Assembly: GCA_937988775.1 (NCBI GenBank)
Contig: CALKHP010000017.1
Span: 1 to 64,000, forward strand
Length of the DNA stretch: 64,000 nt
Direction: 5' to 3'
DNA from: an uncultured Alphaproteobacteria bacterium
Lineage (GTDB): Bacteria; Pseudomonadota; Alphaproteobacteria; Rhizobiales; Beijerinckiaceae
Position 1 is the stretch's first letter; each line of letters opens with the position of its first letter. The position numbers and the translations under genes were made by a program. The notes below the pieces were generated by a model. The model was not told the origin of the DNA and made no database searches. It was given only the letters and a program-made list of their open reading frames with translations. Shown piece after piece: positions 34,501 to 42,050 of this stretch.

Positions 34501-35061
34501 GGCCTCGGCCTGTCGATCGTCGAACGCATCGCGCGCGTGCTCGATCACCGGCTGCGGCTCAACTCGCGCCAGGGCAGCGGCACCAGTTTCTCGGTCGACA
34601 TCCCGATCGCCGCCACGATCCCGGCGGCACCCGCCGAGACGCTGCCGCAACTGACGCCGGACCGGCCGCTCGCCGGCGAGGTCGTGCTGGCGATCGACAA
34701 CGAGCCGGCGATCCTCGACGGCATGTCGAAGCTGCTCACCGGCTGGGGCTGCGTCGTGCTGACGGCCAGCGACAGCCGCAGCGCGCTGGCGGCGATCCGC
34801 GCCGCGGCGAAGCCGCCGAGCGTGCTGATCGTCGATTACCATCTCGACGACGATACCGGCATCGAGGTGATCACCAAGCTGCGCTGGCGCCTGCGGGGCC
34901 GGCTGCGTGCCGTGCTCGCCACCGCCGACCGCTCGCCGCAGGTGCGCGAGGAAGCCCTGTCGAAGGATATCGTCGTGCTCAACAAGCCGCTCAAGCCGGC
35001 GGCGCTCAGGGCGACGCTGGCGCAGTGGCTCGCCGGCCAAGAGCCGGTCGCGGCGGAGTGA
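31531..35061 (+). CDS. Hybrid sensor kinase with sodium/solute-symporter domain (SSS-PAS-HK-REC)
   Basis: 1176 residues. About 1-520 is a sodium:solute-symporter-like domain with 12-13 membrane segments (VYCTSWTFFGSVGFASRYG is typical). About 650-760 is a PAS domain (QGVTVFDSDLRLAAWNRTF), then a short coiled coil. The phospho-acceptor H819 is in AASHDILQPLNAARLY, followed by the ATPase domain (LVSNAIKYTESG; DTGLGIP; GLGLGLSIVERIA). The receiver at about 1055-1170 has AIDNE, phospho-acceptor D1102 (LIVDYHLDDD) and lysine NKPLKP. This is the CbrA-type plan; CbrA senses or moves histidine in Pseudomonas. No response regulator lies next to it. Its final codons begin a threefold 23-bp tandem repeat. 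Confidence 0.9.
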   Translation: MFAGWVVVATALVYLCLLFAVAHFGDIKGAVLLRGRLRSIVYALTLAVYCTSWTFFGSVGFASRYGLDFLGIYIGPLLVFMFGSNLLRRMLDLAKSQNITSVADFVAARYGKNARVAAVVTLIAFVGILPYVSLQLKAISSALQVFIPPGSMEAREIDALPVLHDLPLLVALMLAAFAAAFGTRQVDTTEHQNGLMIAIATESIVKLLAFLTVGIFVTYIQFDGVGDLIERASAYPTALVALHFSPDVSTLAVMILLSAMMMVMLPRQFHVLIVENRDARDVRSAIWLFPLYLILINLFVVPLVLAGQTLLPTPDFDRDMTVLTLPVRSGSATMALIAFIGGLSAATAMVIVESVALAIMISNHLIMPLLLGQKQTGSPDAMDMGGLMLMVRRITILMILMLSYAYYRISSDAALAAIGLMSFAALAQIGPSLLGGLYWRGGNARGAVAGLTTGIAAWAYTMLLPNMASPGSFAADIVSNGPFGIDWLRPTSLLGLEMPSLVHGTLVSLTLNVAAYFLASRSRAATPIERLQASIFVAQELPMVAQNFRLFRASVSVEDLRNTIARYLGEERTTRAFETFARSRGETLDVHHEADVHTLRFAEHLLSSAIGAASSRLVLSLLLRRRNVSTKAALKLLDDASAAMQYSRDLVQNALDHAEQGVTVFDSDLRLAAWNRTFQDMFSLPADVVHAGVGLDAIVRSNASRNIYGPGNQEDFVAQRLASFRAISEPLRLRVQPGERVLEIRTNQLPGGGYVTTYTDVTRSVRAEEALERANETLERRVRERTEELTHVNEELGRAKAQAEEANLSKTRFLAAASHDILQPLNAARLYTSALVERSGTEAEGSLANNIDASLEAVEEILTTLLDISRLDSASFKPDWSVFRIDEIFRQLQLEFAPTAAAKSLRLVFVPCSLSIRSDRRLIRRLLQNLVSNAIKYTESGRVLIGCRRRRNMLTLFVADTGLGIPASKQRIVFREFQRLDQGARVARGLGLGLSIVERIARVLDHRLRLNSRQGSGTSFSVDIPIAATIPAAPAETLPQLTPDRPLAGEVVLAIDNEPAILDGMSKLLTGWGCVVLTASDSRSALAAIRAAAKPPSVLIVDYHLDDDTGIEVITKLRWRLRGRLRAVLATADRSPQVREEALSKDIVVLNKPLKPAALRATLAQWLAGQEPVAAE

Positions 35062-35111
35062 ACTTGCCGGTTGCGGCGGAATAGACCCGCCGGTTGCGGC
35101 AGAATAGACCC
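35043..35111 (+). repeat. Tandem repeat, 3 x 23 bp, starting within the hybrid-kinase stop region
   Basis: Units start at 35043, 35066 and 35089, each beginning GCCGGTTGCGGC (first unit GCCGGTCGCGGC). Copies 2 and 3 differ at one base; copy 1 differs at several and encodes the last codons and stop of the kinase. It looks like a local slippage duplication of the gene end. Confidence 0.8.
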
Positions 35112-35147
35112 TCGACAACCGCAAGCGCCTCCGGCAAGGAAAGCGGC

Positions 35148-35525
35148 ATGAATCGGGCTTCTGTCAGGATGTTGCTGCGCGAGATTGCCGTCGCCGTCAC
35201 GGTGCTGGCGTTTCTCGCCGTCGGCAGCCTGACGATGCGCGAGCACATGTTCGCGCTGGCCGGCATCCCGGGCCCGGCGCAGTCCCTGTGCCTGGGCAAC
35301 GCGGACGCGGCGCCGGCAGCGCCCGATCCGTCCGGCAAGCAGCACCACACGCCGCTGTGCCAGTATTGCACCGCCTGCCAGACGCCGCTCGCCACGGCGG
35401 CGCCGGCGCTCCCCGGCCCCGGCGCCGGCCGCCATGTTATCCGCACGGCCGAGACCCGGCCGGAGCAGCTTGCAACCACGCGCCCCGACCTGCCGCCAGC
35501 GACAGGCCCGCCTCATCTCGGCTGA
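35148..35525 (+). CDS. DUF2946-type membrane/periplasmic protein, copper-cluster member
   Basis: 125 residues. A hydrophobic N-terminal helix (EIAVAVTVLAFLAVGSL, about 12-28) is followed by a soluble part with HHTPLCQYCTACQ (three Cys and two His around residue 65-77), a likely metal-binding site. This Cys pattern is that of DUF2946 proteins, which often sit beside copper-handling genes. The next two genes are a PCuAC chaperone and SCO, so a role in copper sensing or delivery is likely (inference). AAGGA precedes the ATG at 35148. Confidence 0.7.
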   Translation: MNRASVRMLLREIAVAVTVLAFLAVGSLTMREHMFALAGIPGPAQSLCLGNADAAPAAPDPSGKQHHTPLCQYCTACQTPLATAAPALPGPGAGRHVIRTAETRPEQLATTRPDLPPATGPPHLG

Positions 35526-35566
35526 ACGATCGTTTTCGTCTTCAAGCAAACCGAGAGAGAATTTCC

Positions 35567-36148
35567 ATGCGCCATGTTCTTCACGCGGGCTCCGGCACGG
35601 GCCGGTCGCTCGCATCCCTCATCATCGCTTCGCTTCGGCACGCCATGCTCGTGCTGGCCGGGCTGTGCCTGACGGCCGGGCTGGCGCTCGGCACGGCCGC
35701 CGCGCACGAATTCAAGGCCGGCACGCTGACCATCGGCCACCCGTGGACGCGGGCGACGCCACCCAGCGCCAAGGTCGGCGGCGGCTTCATGAGCATCACC
35801 AATAACGGCACCAGCCCCGACCGGCTGGTCGCGGTCGAGTGCGAGGCGGCCGGCGTCGCCGAAATCCACCACATGGCGACCGAGAACGGCGTCATGAAAA
35901 TGCAGGCGGTGCCCGGCGGGCTCGAGATCGCGCCCGGCGCCACGGTGAAACTCGCGCCCGGCGGTTACCATGTGATGTTCATGGAACTGAAGCAGCCCTT
36001 CACGCAGGGCAGTTCGATCAAGGGCACGCTGGTCTTCGAGAAGGCGGGCCGCGTGCCGGTCTCGTTCAAGGTCGAGGCGATCGCCAGCAAGGCGCCGGAC
36101 GCTCATCACGACCATGGCGGCAAGATGCATGGAGGGAAGACGCAGTGA
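35567..36148 (+). CDS. Periplasmic copper chaperone PCuAC
   Basis: 193 residues. A signal segment (VLAGLCLTAGLALGTAAA, about residues 28-45) precedes the cupredoxin-like DUF461 domain. The copper motif is H-M-x10-M-x-M ... H-x-M: HHMATENGVMKM and GGYHVMFM. The C-terminus has an extra His/Met tail (HHDHGGKMHGGK) that may also bind copper. PCuAC hands Cu(I) to SCO and to the CuA site of cytochrome c oxidase. Overlaps the next gene by GTGA. Confidence 0.9.
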   Translation: MRHVLHAGSGTGRSLASLIIASLRHAMLVLAGLCLTAGLALGTAAAHEFKAGTLTIGHPWTRATPPSAKVGGGFMSITNNGTSPDRLVAVECEAAGVAEIHHMATENGVMKMQAVPGGLEIAPGATVKLAPGGYHVMFMELKQPFTQGSSIKGTLVFEKAGRVPVSFKVEAIASKAPDAHHDHGGKMHGGKTQ

Positions 36149-36765
36149 ACGCGCTGAGTTTGATCCGTTACACGGCTTGGGCGGCAGTTGCCGCCCTCGC
36201 CATCATGGCCGGCTATGTGATGCTGGCTCCGCGCGGCGGTGGCAGCGGTCTGAGCACCGCCTCGATCGGCGGCCCGTTCGTGCTCGCCTCGACCACGGGC
36301 ACGCCGCTCGACAGCGCCACGCTGAAGGGCAAGCCCTACGCGCTGTTCTTCGGCTTCACGCAATGCCCCGACGTGTGCCCGACGACGATGTTCGAGATGT
36401 CGCAGAACATGAAGACGCTCGACGCCGACCCGGCGCTCGCCGCCAAGGCGAAGGCGTTCAAGGTGTATTTCATCACCGTCGATCCCGAGCGCGACGATGC
36501 CAGCCTGCTGAAGGACTACCTGTCCGCCTTCGATCCGCGCATCATCGGCCTGATCCCCAAGGACGGGCCGGAATTGCAGCGCATCGCCAAGGAATTCCAC
36601 GTCTTCTATGAAAAGGTGAAGACGCCGAGCGGCTACACCATGAACCACACCGCGTCCGTGTTCCTGTTCGACGGCGCCGGCAACTGGGTCGGTTCACTCG
36701 ACTCGCAGGAGAGCGACGAAACGCGCGTCGCCAAGCTGCGCCGGCTGCTGGAACGCGCCTCCTGA
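36145..36765 (+). CDS. SCO1/SenC copper-insertion protein
   Basis: 206 residues starting at GTG 36145, which overlaps the PCuAC stop by 4 bp and has GGAGGGA eight bases ahead. One N-terminal membrane anchor (WAAVAALAIMAGYVML). Thioredoxin fold with the copper motif CPDVCP and the distant ligand His in MNHTAS. It matures the CuA centre of cytochrome c oxidase on the periplasmic side. The gene group DUF2946-PCuAC-SCO forms a copper-delivery unit. Confidence 0.93.
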   Translation: MNALSLIRYTAWAAVAALAIMAGYVMLAPRGGGSGLSTASIGGPFVLASTTGTPLDSATLKGKPYALFFGFTQCPDVCPTTMFEMSQNMKTLDADPALAAKAKAFKVYFITVDPERDDASLLKDYLSAFDPRIIGLIPKDGPELQRIAKEFHVFYEKVKTPSGYTMNHTASVFLFDGAGNWVGSLDSQESDETRVAKLRRLLERAS

Positions 36766-36769
36766 GGCC

Positions 36770-37390
36770 TCACAGCGCCGTGTAGGGCTTGCGGCCGCAG
36801 GCGAGCGCATCCGCGAGCAGGCCGAGCCGGTCCTGGCCCCAGAACACCTCGCCCTCCAGCACATAGGCCGGCGCGCCGAACACGTCGGCGTCAAGCGTGC
36901 GCTGGACATTGTCGGCGTAGCGCCCGGCCACCTTGTCGGAGCGCGCCGCCTGCAGGGTGCGGGCCGGATCGTGGTCGCTCTCGCGCAGGATGCGGGCGAG
37001 CACCGCGTCGTCGGCGAGGTTCTGGTCCTTGACCCAGATGCCGGCGAAGGCACGCCGGATATAGCCGTCGGGATCGAGGCCGGCATCGGCGAGCGCGAGC
37101 ACGACGCGGTCGGCGAGCGCGCCGTCGACCGGCCAGAATTTCGGACGCAGGTTGAGCGGCACGCCGAGCTTCTCGCGCCAGCGCTGCATCTCGACGAAAC
37201 GATAGCGCTGGCGCGGCGGCGCGCGTTTCGGCAATGGCAGGCCGCCGGTTTCCGCGAAGACCGGGCCGAGCGGAACCGGCACGAAATTCACCTCCGCGCG
37301 ATGCTCGCGCGCAAGGGCGATGAAACGGTCGTGGCCGAGATAGGACCAGGGCGAAACAAGCGAGAAATAATAATCGATGGCACGCGGCAT
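36770..37390 (-). CDS. 2-hydroxychromene-2-carboxylate isomerase family protein (DsbA fold)
   Basis: 206 residues. Kappa-class glutathione transferase/DsbA-like fold with SPWSYLGHDRF near the start (the active-site Ser in SPWSY) and FGAPAYVLEGEVFWGQDRL at the C-terminus, typical of NahD-like isomerases. NahD acts on naphthalene intermediates with glutathione, but many relatives are not in aromatic pathways and none are next to this gene. Convergent with SCO with only 4 bp between the stops. Confidence 0.82.
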   Translation of the reverse strand: MPRAIDYYFSLVSPWSYLGHDRFIALAREHRAEVNFVPVPLGPVFAETGGLPLPKRAPPRQRYRFVEMQRWREKLGVPLNLRPKFWPVDGALADRVVLALADAGLDPDGYIRRAFAGIWVKDQNLADDAVLARILRESDHDPARTLQAARSDKVAGRYADNVQRTLDADVFGAPAYVLEGEVFWGQDRLGLLADALACGRKPYTAL

Positions 37391-37634
37391 TGCGGTGTCG
37401 AATCCTTATCAACGCCCCCGTGCCGATCTTAGAGCGCGGCGCGCCACACACAACCGCCGCGCACGCACAACCCACATGATCGGCAACCGGCGCGAGCTGC
37501 CCGCCCCGGTCATGGGCGCGATCGAACCGGCGGCGCGATCACATCGCCCACATGTCGCCGGACGATGCTCATGGGCGCCAGGGCAGCGTTCCGGGGGCCT
37601 CGGTAACCGATCCGACACAGGTTTGACGAAAAGG
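37391..37634. other. Gap between the isomerase gene and the DUF900 hydrolase
   Basis: This gap (37391-37726 in all) contains no convincing gene. It has GC-rich stretches and a string of CATG-containing half-palindromes (CATGGGCG, CATGTCGCC, CATGGGCGCC). It ends in the strong hairpin at 37635-37666. A small RNA ending at that hairpin is possible but not shown. Confidence 0.4.
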
Positions 37635-37666
37635 CCCCGCGCCGGGATCGGCGCCCCGGCGCGGGG
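37635..37666. terminator. Strong bidirectional hairpin terminator
   Basis: CCCCGCGCCGGG (37635-37646) pairs perfectly with CCCGGCGCGGGG (37655-37666) over an 8-base loop. It is followed on the plus strand by TTGCCTTTT and on the minus strand by CCTTTTCG, so it can stop transcription in either direction. It lies 60 bp before the DUF900 gene start. Confidence 0.7.
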
Positions 37667-37726
37667 TTGCCTTTTGGCGCCGGATGCTGCTTCCATGCGG
37701 CTCACGCGAGAGCCGGAGACGTTTGC

Positions 37727-38977
37727 GTGCGCCTGATTGCTCTGATTGCCGCCGCCCTCGCCGCGATGACCCTTGCCGGTTGCGCGGGCCGGCCGGATGG
37801 CATCCTGGTTCCGGTGGCCGAGACGGCGCCCGGCGCCAGCAAGGTCGAGATGCTCGTCGCCACCACGCGCAGCGCGCAGGGTGCTACGCCCGGCGAGATG
37901 TTCACCGGCGAACGCGGCCAGAGCGTACAATTCGCCGATCTCACCATATCGATCCCGCCCGACAGCGCGCGCAAGATCGGCGAAGTGCAGTGGCCCTCCG
38001 GCAAGATCGGCAATCCGGCCACCGATTTCGTGACGCTGAAAGCGGAAAAGCTGGTGCCGAAAGAGGCCGCCCGCCGCTTCTCGGCCCGCATCAAGCGCAC
38101 GCCGCACCGGCAGGTGCTGCTGTTCGTGCATGGCTACAACACGCGTTTCGAGGAGGCCGTGTATCGCTTCGCGCAGATCGTGCATGATTCGCATGCCGAG
38201 GTGCAGCCAGTGCTGTTCACCTGGCCCTCGCGCGGCCAGTTGCTCGCCTATGGCTACGACCGCGAAAGCGCCAATTACTCGCGCGATGCGCTCGAATCGA
38301 TCCTGCAGATCCTCGCCAAGGACCCCAATGTCGGCGAGATTTCCATTCTCGCCCATTCGATGGGCAACTGGGTGACGATGGAAGCGCTGCGCCAGATGGC
38401 GATCCGCAACAAGGGGCTCGCGCCCAAGATCAAGAACGTCATGCTGGCCTCGCCCGATGTCGATCCGGACGTGTTCCGGCGGCAACTGGCCGAGATCGGG
38501 CCGAAACGGCCGCCCTTCATCCTCTTCACCTCGCAGGACGATGCCGCGCTCGGCCTGTCCAAACGCGTGTGGGGCGGCCTGCCGCGCCTCGGCGCGGTCG
38601 ACCCGTCCAAGGAGCCGTACAAGAGCGAATTCGCCGCCGAGAAACTCACCGTGGTCGACCTGACCAAGGTCAAGGCGAATAATTCGATCGCGCATGACAA
38701 ATTCGCGCAATCGGGCGTCGTCAACGCCATCGGCGCGCGGCTCGCCAGCGGCCAGGCCCTGGGCGATGACGGCGCGAGCTTCGGCGAGACGCTCGGCCAG
38801 GTCGCGACCGGCGCCGTCTCGACGGTCGGCACGGCGGCGAGCATCATCGTCACCGCGCCCGTCGCGATCATCGACCCGCGCTCGCGCGAGGCGTTCGGCT
38901 CGCAGTTCAACCGGCTCGGCGCCAATGCGAGCAACCTGTTGCGCTCGGGAACGGTCGAGGGCGCCATTCCCTACTGA
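37727..38977 (+). CDS. Alpha/beta hydrolase lipoprotein, DUF900 family
   Basis: 416 residues from GTG 37727 (GGAG at 37714-37717). The signal has a lipobox LAGC, so Cys at about 19 is likely lipidated. The hydrolase core has LFVHGYNTRFEEAVYRFAQI (oxyanion region) and the nucleophile elbow AHSMGN. DUF900 proteins are esterase-like enzymes without a known substrate. The last 90 residues (GETLGQVATGAVSTVGTAAS onward) form a Gly/Ala-rich tail of unclear role. Confidence 0.85.
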   Translation: MRLIALIAAALAAMTLAGCAGRPDGILVPVAETAPGASKVEMLVATTRSAQGATPGEMFTGERGQSVQFADLTISIPPDSARKIGEVQWPSGKIGNPATDFVTLKAEKLVPKEAARRFSARIKRTPHRQVLLFVHGYNTRFEEAVYRFAQIVHDSHAEVQPVLFTWPSRGQLLAYGYDRESANYSRDALESILQILAKDPNVGEISILAHSMGNWVTMEALRQMAIRNKGLAPKIKNVMLASPDVDPDVFRRQLAEIGPKRPPFILFTSQDDAALGLSKRVWGGLPRLGAVDPSKEPYKSEFAAEKLTVVDLTKVKANNSIAHDKFAQSGVVNAIGARLASGQALGDDGASFGETLGQVATGAVSTVGTAASIIVTAPVAIIDPRSREAFGSQFNRLGANASNLLRSGTVEGAIPY

Positions 38978-39017
38978 ATCCTGCACGAAACGACTGGAAT
39001 CCATCGCGCGCCCGAGG

Positions 39018-39026
39018 TTATCCACA
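39018..39026 (+). other. DnaA-box consensus sequence
   Basis: TTATCCACA, a perfect DnaA box, in the gap before the outer-membrane-like gene. It is single, so it is not evidence of an origin and may be chance. Confidence 0.3.
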
Positions 39027-39094
39027 AGCCGGCCGGCGGCCGGCTCGACTCCGCGTGCACGCTGACGGAAGGTAAGGAACAATTTTAACAAGTT

Positions 39095-39109
39095 GTTCTT
39101 GAGCTGTTC
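39095..39109 (+). promoter_or_regulatory. Alphaproteobacterial SOS-box-like sequence
   Basis: GTTC-TTGAGCT-GTTC matches the alphaproteobacterial LexA consensus GTTC-N7-GTTC exactly. It ends 5 bp before the GTG at 39115. About one or two such matches are expected by chance in a window this size, so this is tentative. Confidence 0.35.
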
Positions 39110-39114
39110 TTGGC

Positions 39115-39966
39115 GTGCTTGCGCGATCACTCCTTTTCAACTTGCCATCATGGCACGCCGTTATCCTTGCGGCCCTGTTCACTCCTCTCACTTTCCTTTC
39201 CGTCATGGCCGGCGGCTTCACCCAGCCGCAAGGCAAGGGGGTGATGATCTTCGCCACGAGTTGGACGCTGGCGGCGCTGGGTTTCGACGTCAAGGGACTG
39301 GCGGTCGCCAATACCCGCATCCTGAAACGCGAGGCGACCACCTATGCCGAATACGGCATCACCGACTGGCTGACCGGCATCGCGCAGACCACGCTGAGCG
39401 ACCGCTACGTCACCAACATCATCACGAGCCGCTTCGGCGCCGTGACGGTCTCCGACCGCTATCGCGGGCTCGATCTCGGCGGGCTCGGCCTGCGCATGCG
39501 GCTCGCCCGGGCCGGGCCGTTCTCCATCGCCGTCGAAGGCAACCTGCGGCTGTCGGGCGCCACGGACCGCTTCCGGCTGGCGCAGGCCGGCCATACCGGC
39601 ATCGAAGGCGACATCCGCTTGCAGGCCAGCGTCAACTTCAACCTGTGGTCATGGCCGGGCTATGCCGCCGTCAGCCTCGGCTACCGCGCGCGCACCGCCG
39701 GGCCGGCGGATGAATACCGCGCCGATTTCACCCTCGGCATCCGGCCGCGCGAACGCTGGCTGTGGCTGCTGCAATCGTTCAACAGCGTCTCGGCCGCAAG
39801 CGGCGGCTACGGCTACCGCCGCATGCGCGAGCACAAGCTCGTCACAAGCGTGGTCTACGACATCGACAAGAGGTGGTCGGTGCAAGGCGGCACGATCGGC
39901 ACCATCGCCGGCAAGAACGTGCCGCGCGACGTCGGCGCCTTCACGGCGGTGTGGTACCGGTTCTGA
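39115..39966 (+). CDS. Unknown protein, probable outer-membrane beta-barrel
   Basis: 283 residues, not recognised. A hydrophobic N-terminus (HAVILAALFTPLTFLSVMAG, about 14-33) looks like a signal peptide. The rest alternates polar and nonpolar residues in short strands (YRADFTLGIRPRERWLWLL; HKLVTSVVYDIDKRWSVQGG) and ends in WYRF with a terminal Phe, the usual signal for outer-membrane insertion by BAM. The start is uncertain: GTG 39115 lacks a good ribosome site, and an in-frame TTG (39142) or ATG (39205) are alternatives. An SOS-box-like site lies just upstream. Confidence 0.65.
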   Translation: MLARSLLFNLPSWHAVILAALFTPLTFLSVMAGGFTQPQGKGVMIFATSWTLAALGFDVKGLAVANTRILKREATTYAEYGITDWLTGIAQTTLSDRYVTNIITSRFGAVTVSDRYRGLDLGGLGLRMRLARAGPFSIAVEGNLRLSGATDRFRLAQAGHTGIEGDIRLQASVNFNLWSWPGYAAVSLGYRARTAGPADEYRADFTLGIRPRERWLWLLQSFNSVSAASGGYGYRRMREHKLVTSVVYDIDKRWSVQGGTIGTIAGKNVPRDVGAFTAVWYRF

Positions 39967-40034
39967 GCCGTTGCGCCCGCAACGGCGCGGGCGCAATCTT
40001 GCCCCGTGCGCACAAACACGAGGACATGCAGCAG

Positions 40035-40883
40035 ATGAGTCGTTTCGTTTATGTCGATGGCGCCTTCGTGCCGTTCGAGGATGCCCGCATTTCCATCATG
40101 GACCGGGGCTTCCTGTTCGCCGACGGCATTTACGAGGTCAGCGCCGTGCTCGGCGGCCGGCTGGTCGACAATGCGGCGCATCTGGCGCGGCTTGAGCGCT
40201 CGCTGAGCGCGATCCGCATCGCGCTGCCGGTGGCGCTCGACGCCATCGTGCCGCTGCAGGAAAAGCTGATCGCGCTCAACGCCCTCGAGGAGGGCATCGT
40301 CTACATCCAGATCACGCGCGGCGTGGCCGAGCGCGACTTCGCCTTTCCCAAGGACGGCCAGCCGACCATGGTGATGTTCACGCAGGCCAAGACCCTCGCC
40401 GCCAATCCGCGCGCCGAAACCGGCGTGCCGGTGGTCACGGTGCCCGATATCCGCTGGGAGCGTTGCGACATCAAGTCGGTGGCGCTGCTGGCGCAGGTGC
40501 TCGCCAAGCAGGAAGCGGCCGAGAAAGGCGCCTACGAAGCGCTGATGATCGCCGACGGCAAGCTGACGGAAGGCGGCTCGTCCTCGGTCTTCGTCGTCGA
40601 CCGCAAGGGCCGGCTGATCACGCGGCCGCTGTCCAACGCCATCCTGCCCGGCATCACGCGCGCCACGCTGCTCAGGCTGGCGGCCGAGCACCAGATCACC
40701 ATCGAGGAGCGCGAGGTCGCGCTCGAGGAGATGCACGGCGCGGCCGAGATGTTCCTGACCAGCGCCTCCAGCTTCGTGCTGCCGATCAGTTCGGTCGACG
40801 GCCGGCCGGTCGGCGACGGCAAGCCCGGCCCGGTGACCCGGAAAGCACGGGCGATCTATCTGGAAATGGCGCAGGCCGTCTGA
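40035..40883 (+). CDS. dat: D-amino-acid aminotransferase-like protein (class IV)
   Basis: 282 residues of PLP fold type IV. The Schiff-base lysine is K147 in CDIKSVALL; EGGSSSVFVVD and LPGITRATLLRLA are the cofactor-binding loops. FVPFEDARISIMDRGFLFADGIYEV at the start matches D-alanine transaminase. It swaps amino groups between D-amino acids and 2-oxo acids, supplying D-Glu or degrading D-Ala. AGGA at 40021-40024 favours ATG 40035 over the ATG at 40026. It lies 111 bp ahead of a membrane-protein gene on the same strand. Confidence 0.85.
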   Translation: MSRFVYVDGAFVPFEDARISIMDRGFLFADGIYEVSAVLGGRLVDNAAHLARLERSLSAIRIALPVALDAIVPLQEKLIALNALEEGIVYIQITRGVAERDFAFPKDGQPTMVMFTQAKTLAANPRAETGVPVVTVPDIRWERCDIKSVALLAQVLAKQEAAEKGAYEALMIADGKLTEGGSSSVFVVDRKGRLITRPLSNAILPGITRATLLRLAAEHQITIEEREVALEEMHGAAEMFLTSASSFVLPISSVDGRPVGDGKPGPVTRKARAIYLEMAQAV

Positions 40884-40994
40884 GCGCCGGGGCCGGCCCG
40901 GGCAGCCGGCGTTGCGGGCTTGGCAGCCGGCAGCCCCCGCTCTATGCAGGGGCTCCCGCATATCGTCTCGCCCCATCGTGGCACAGGAGCCCCC

Positions 40995-42050
40995 ATGTCC
41001 GAGCGTGGAACGCCGCAGGCCGCGAGCGAGACGGCGGCGTCGGATGCGCGCCGCCGTCGCTGGCGCCGTTTCGGCGCGCTCGCCAGCGGCGTTCTGTTCG
41101 CGGTCGCGATCCTGCTGCTCGTCCACATCCTGCGCGATCTCGACATGGCGAAGGTCGCAGCCGCGCTCTCCGTCACCGGCAGCCGGCAATTGCTGCTCGC
41201 GCTGGCGCTGACCTGCTGCTCCTACCTGCTGCTGACCGGCTATGACGCGCTGGCGCTGCGCCAGATCGGCGCCAGGATCAGCTATGCCACCACGGCGCTG
41301 GCCTCGTTCGCGAGCTATGCCGTCAGCTTCACGCTCGGGTTTCCGCTGTTCACCGCCGCCACGGTGCGGTTCTGGATCTACAGCCCGGCCGGGCTGAGCG
41401 GCGCCGGCATCGCCAACCTGACGATCATCGCCGGCATCACCTTCTGGCTCGGCATGGGGCTGGTGCTGGCGCTCGGCCTGATCGGGCAGGCCGGAGCGCT
41501 TGCCGAGGTCAACCATCTGCCTGGCGCCGCCAACCGGCTGATCGGGCTGGCGCTGCTCGTCGTCGTGCTGCTCTATCTCGTCTGGGTCTCGCTCAAGCCG
41601 CGCGCCGTGGTGGTGCAGAAATGGCGGCTGCTGCTGCCGAGCTTCAAGGTCAGCCTCGGGCAGATCATCCTCGGCGCGCTCGATGTGTGCTGCGCCGGCG
41701 GCGTGCTCTACATGCTGCTGCCGCATGGCCACGGCATCGTGTTCTCGAGCTTCATCGCGGTCTATGTCTTCGCCTGCCTGCTCGGCATCGCCTCGCATGC
41801 GCCGGGCGGGCTCGGCGTGTTCGAGGCGACGCTGCTCGTCGCGTGGCCGACGCAATCGCGCGAGGGGCTGCTGAGCGCGCTGCTGCTGTACCGGCTGTTC
41901 TACTACCTGCTGCCCTTCGTCTTCGCCCTCGCCCTGCTCGGCCTGCGCGAGGTGATCCGCCACGCCCGGCTGTTCCGGGCGCATAGTGACGCGCCGGTGC
42001 AGGAGACCGTGCAGCCGGTGGCCGAGCCGGACCAGGTGTCGCAGCCGTGA
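40995..42050 (+). CDS. UPF0104/lysylphosphatidylglycerol-synthase-type integral membrane protein
   Basis: 351 residues with about eight membrane segments. The family pattern SYLLLTGYDALALRQIGARI, SYAVSFTLGFPLFTAATVRF and GIASHAPGGLGVFEATLL identifies the MprF-flippase-like UPF0104 group (COG0392). There is no catalytic LPG-synthase domain, so the role may be lipid flipping or simply unknown. AGGAG at 40985-40989 fits the ATG at 40995. Its stop overlaps the phoR start by 4 bp (GTGA), which is notable because it ties an envelope protein to the Pho regulon. Confidence 0.82.
   Translation: MSERGTPQAASETAASDARRRRWRRFGALASGVLFAVAILLLVHILRDLDMAKVAAALSVTGSRQLLLALALTCCSYLLLTGYDALALRQIGARISYATTALASFASYAVSFTLGFPLFTAATVRFWIYSPAGLSGAGIANLTIIAGITFWLGMGLVLALGLIGQAGALAEVNHLPGAANRLIGLALLVVVLLYLVWVSLKPRAVVVQKWRLLLPSFKVSLGQIILGALDVCCAGGVLYMLLPHGHGIVFSSFIAVYVFACLLGIASHAPGGLGVFEATLLVAWPTQSREGLLSALLLYRLFYYLLPFVFALALLGLREVIRHARLFRAHSDAPVQETVQPVAEPDQVSQP

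Noticed and set aside
39018..39026. DnaA box as a sign of a replication origin
   Set aside because: Single site, no AT-rich unwinding region, no cluster of boxes and no origin genes nearby.
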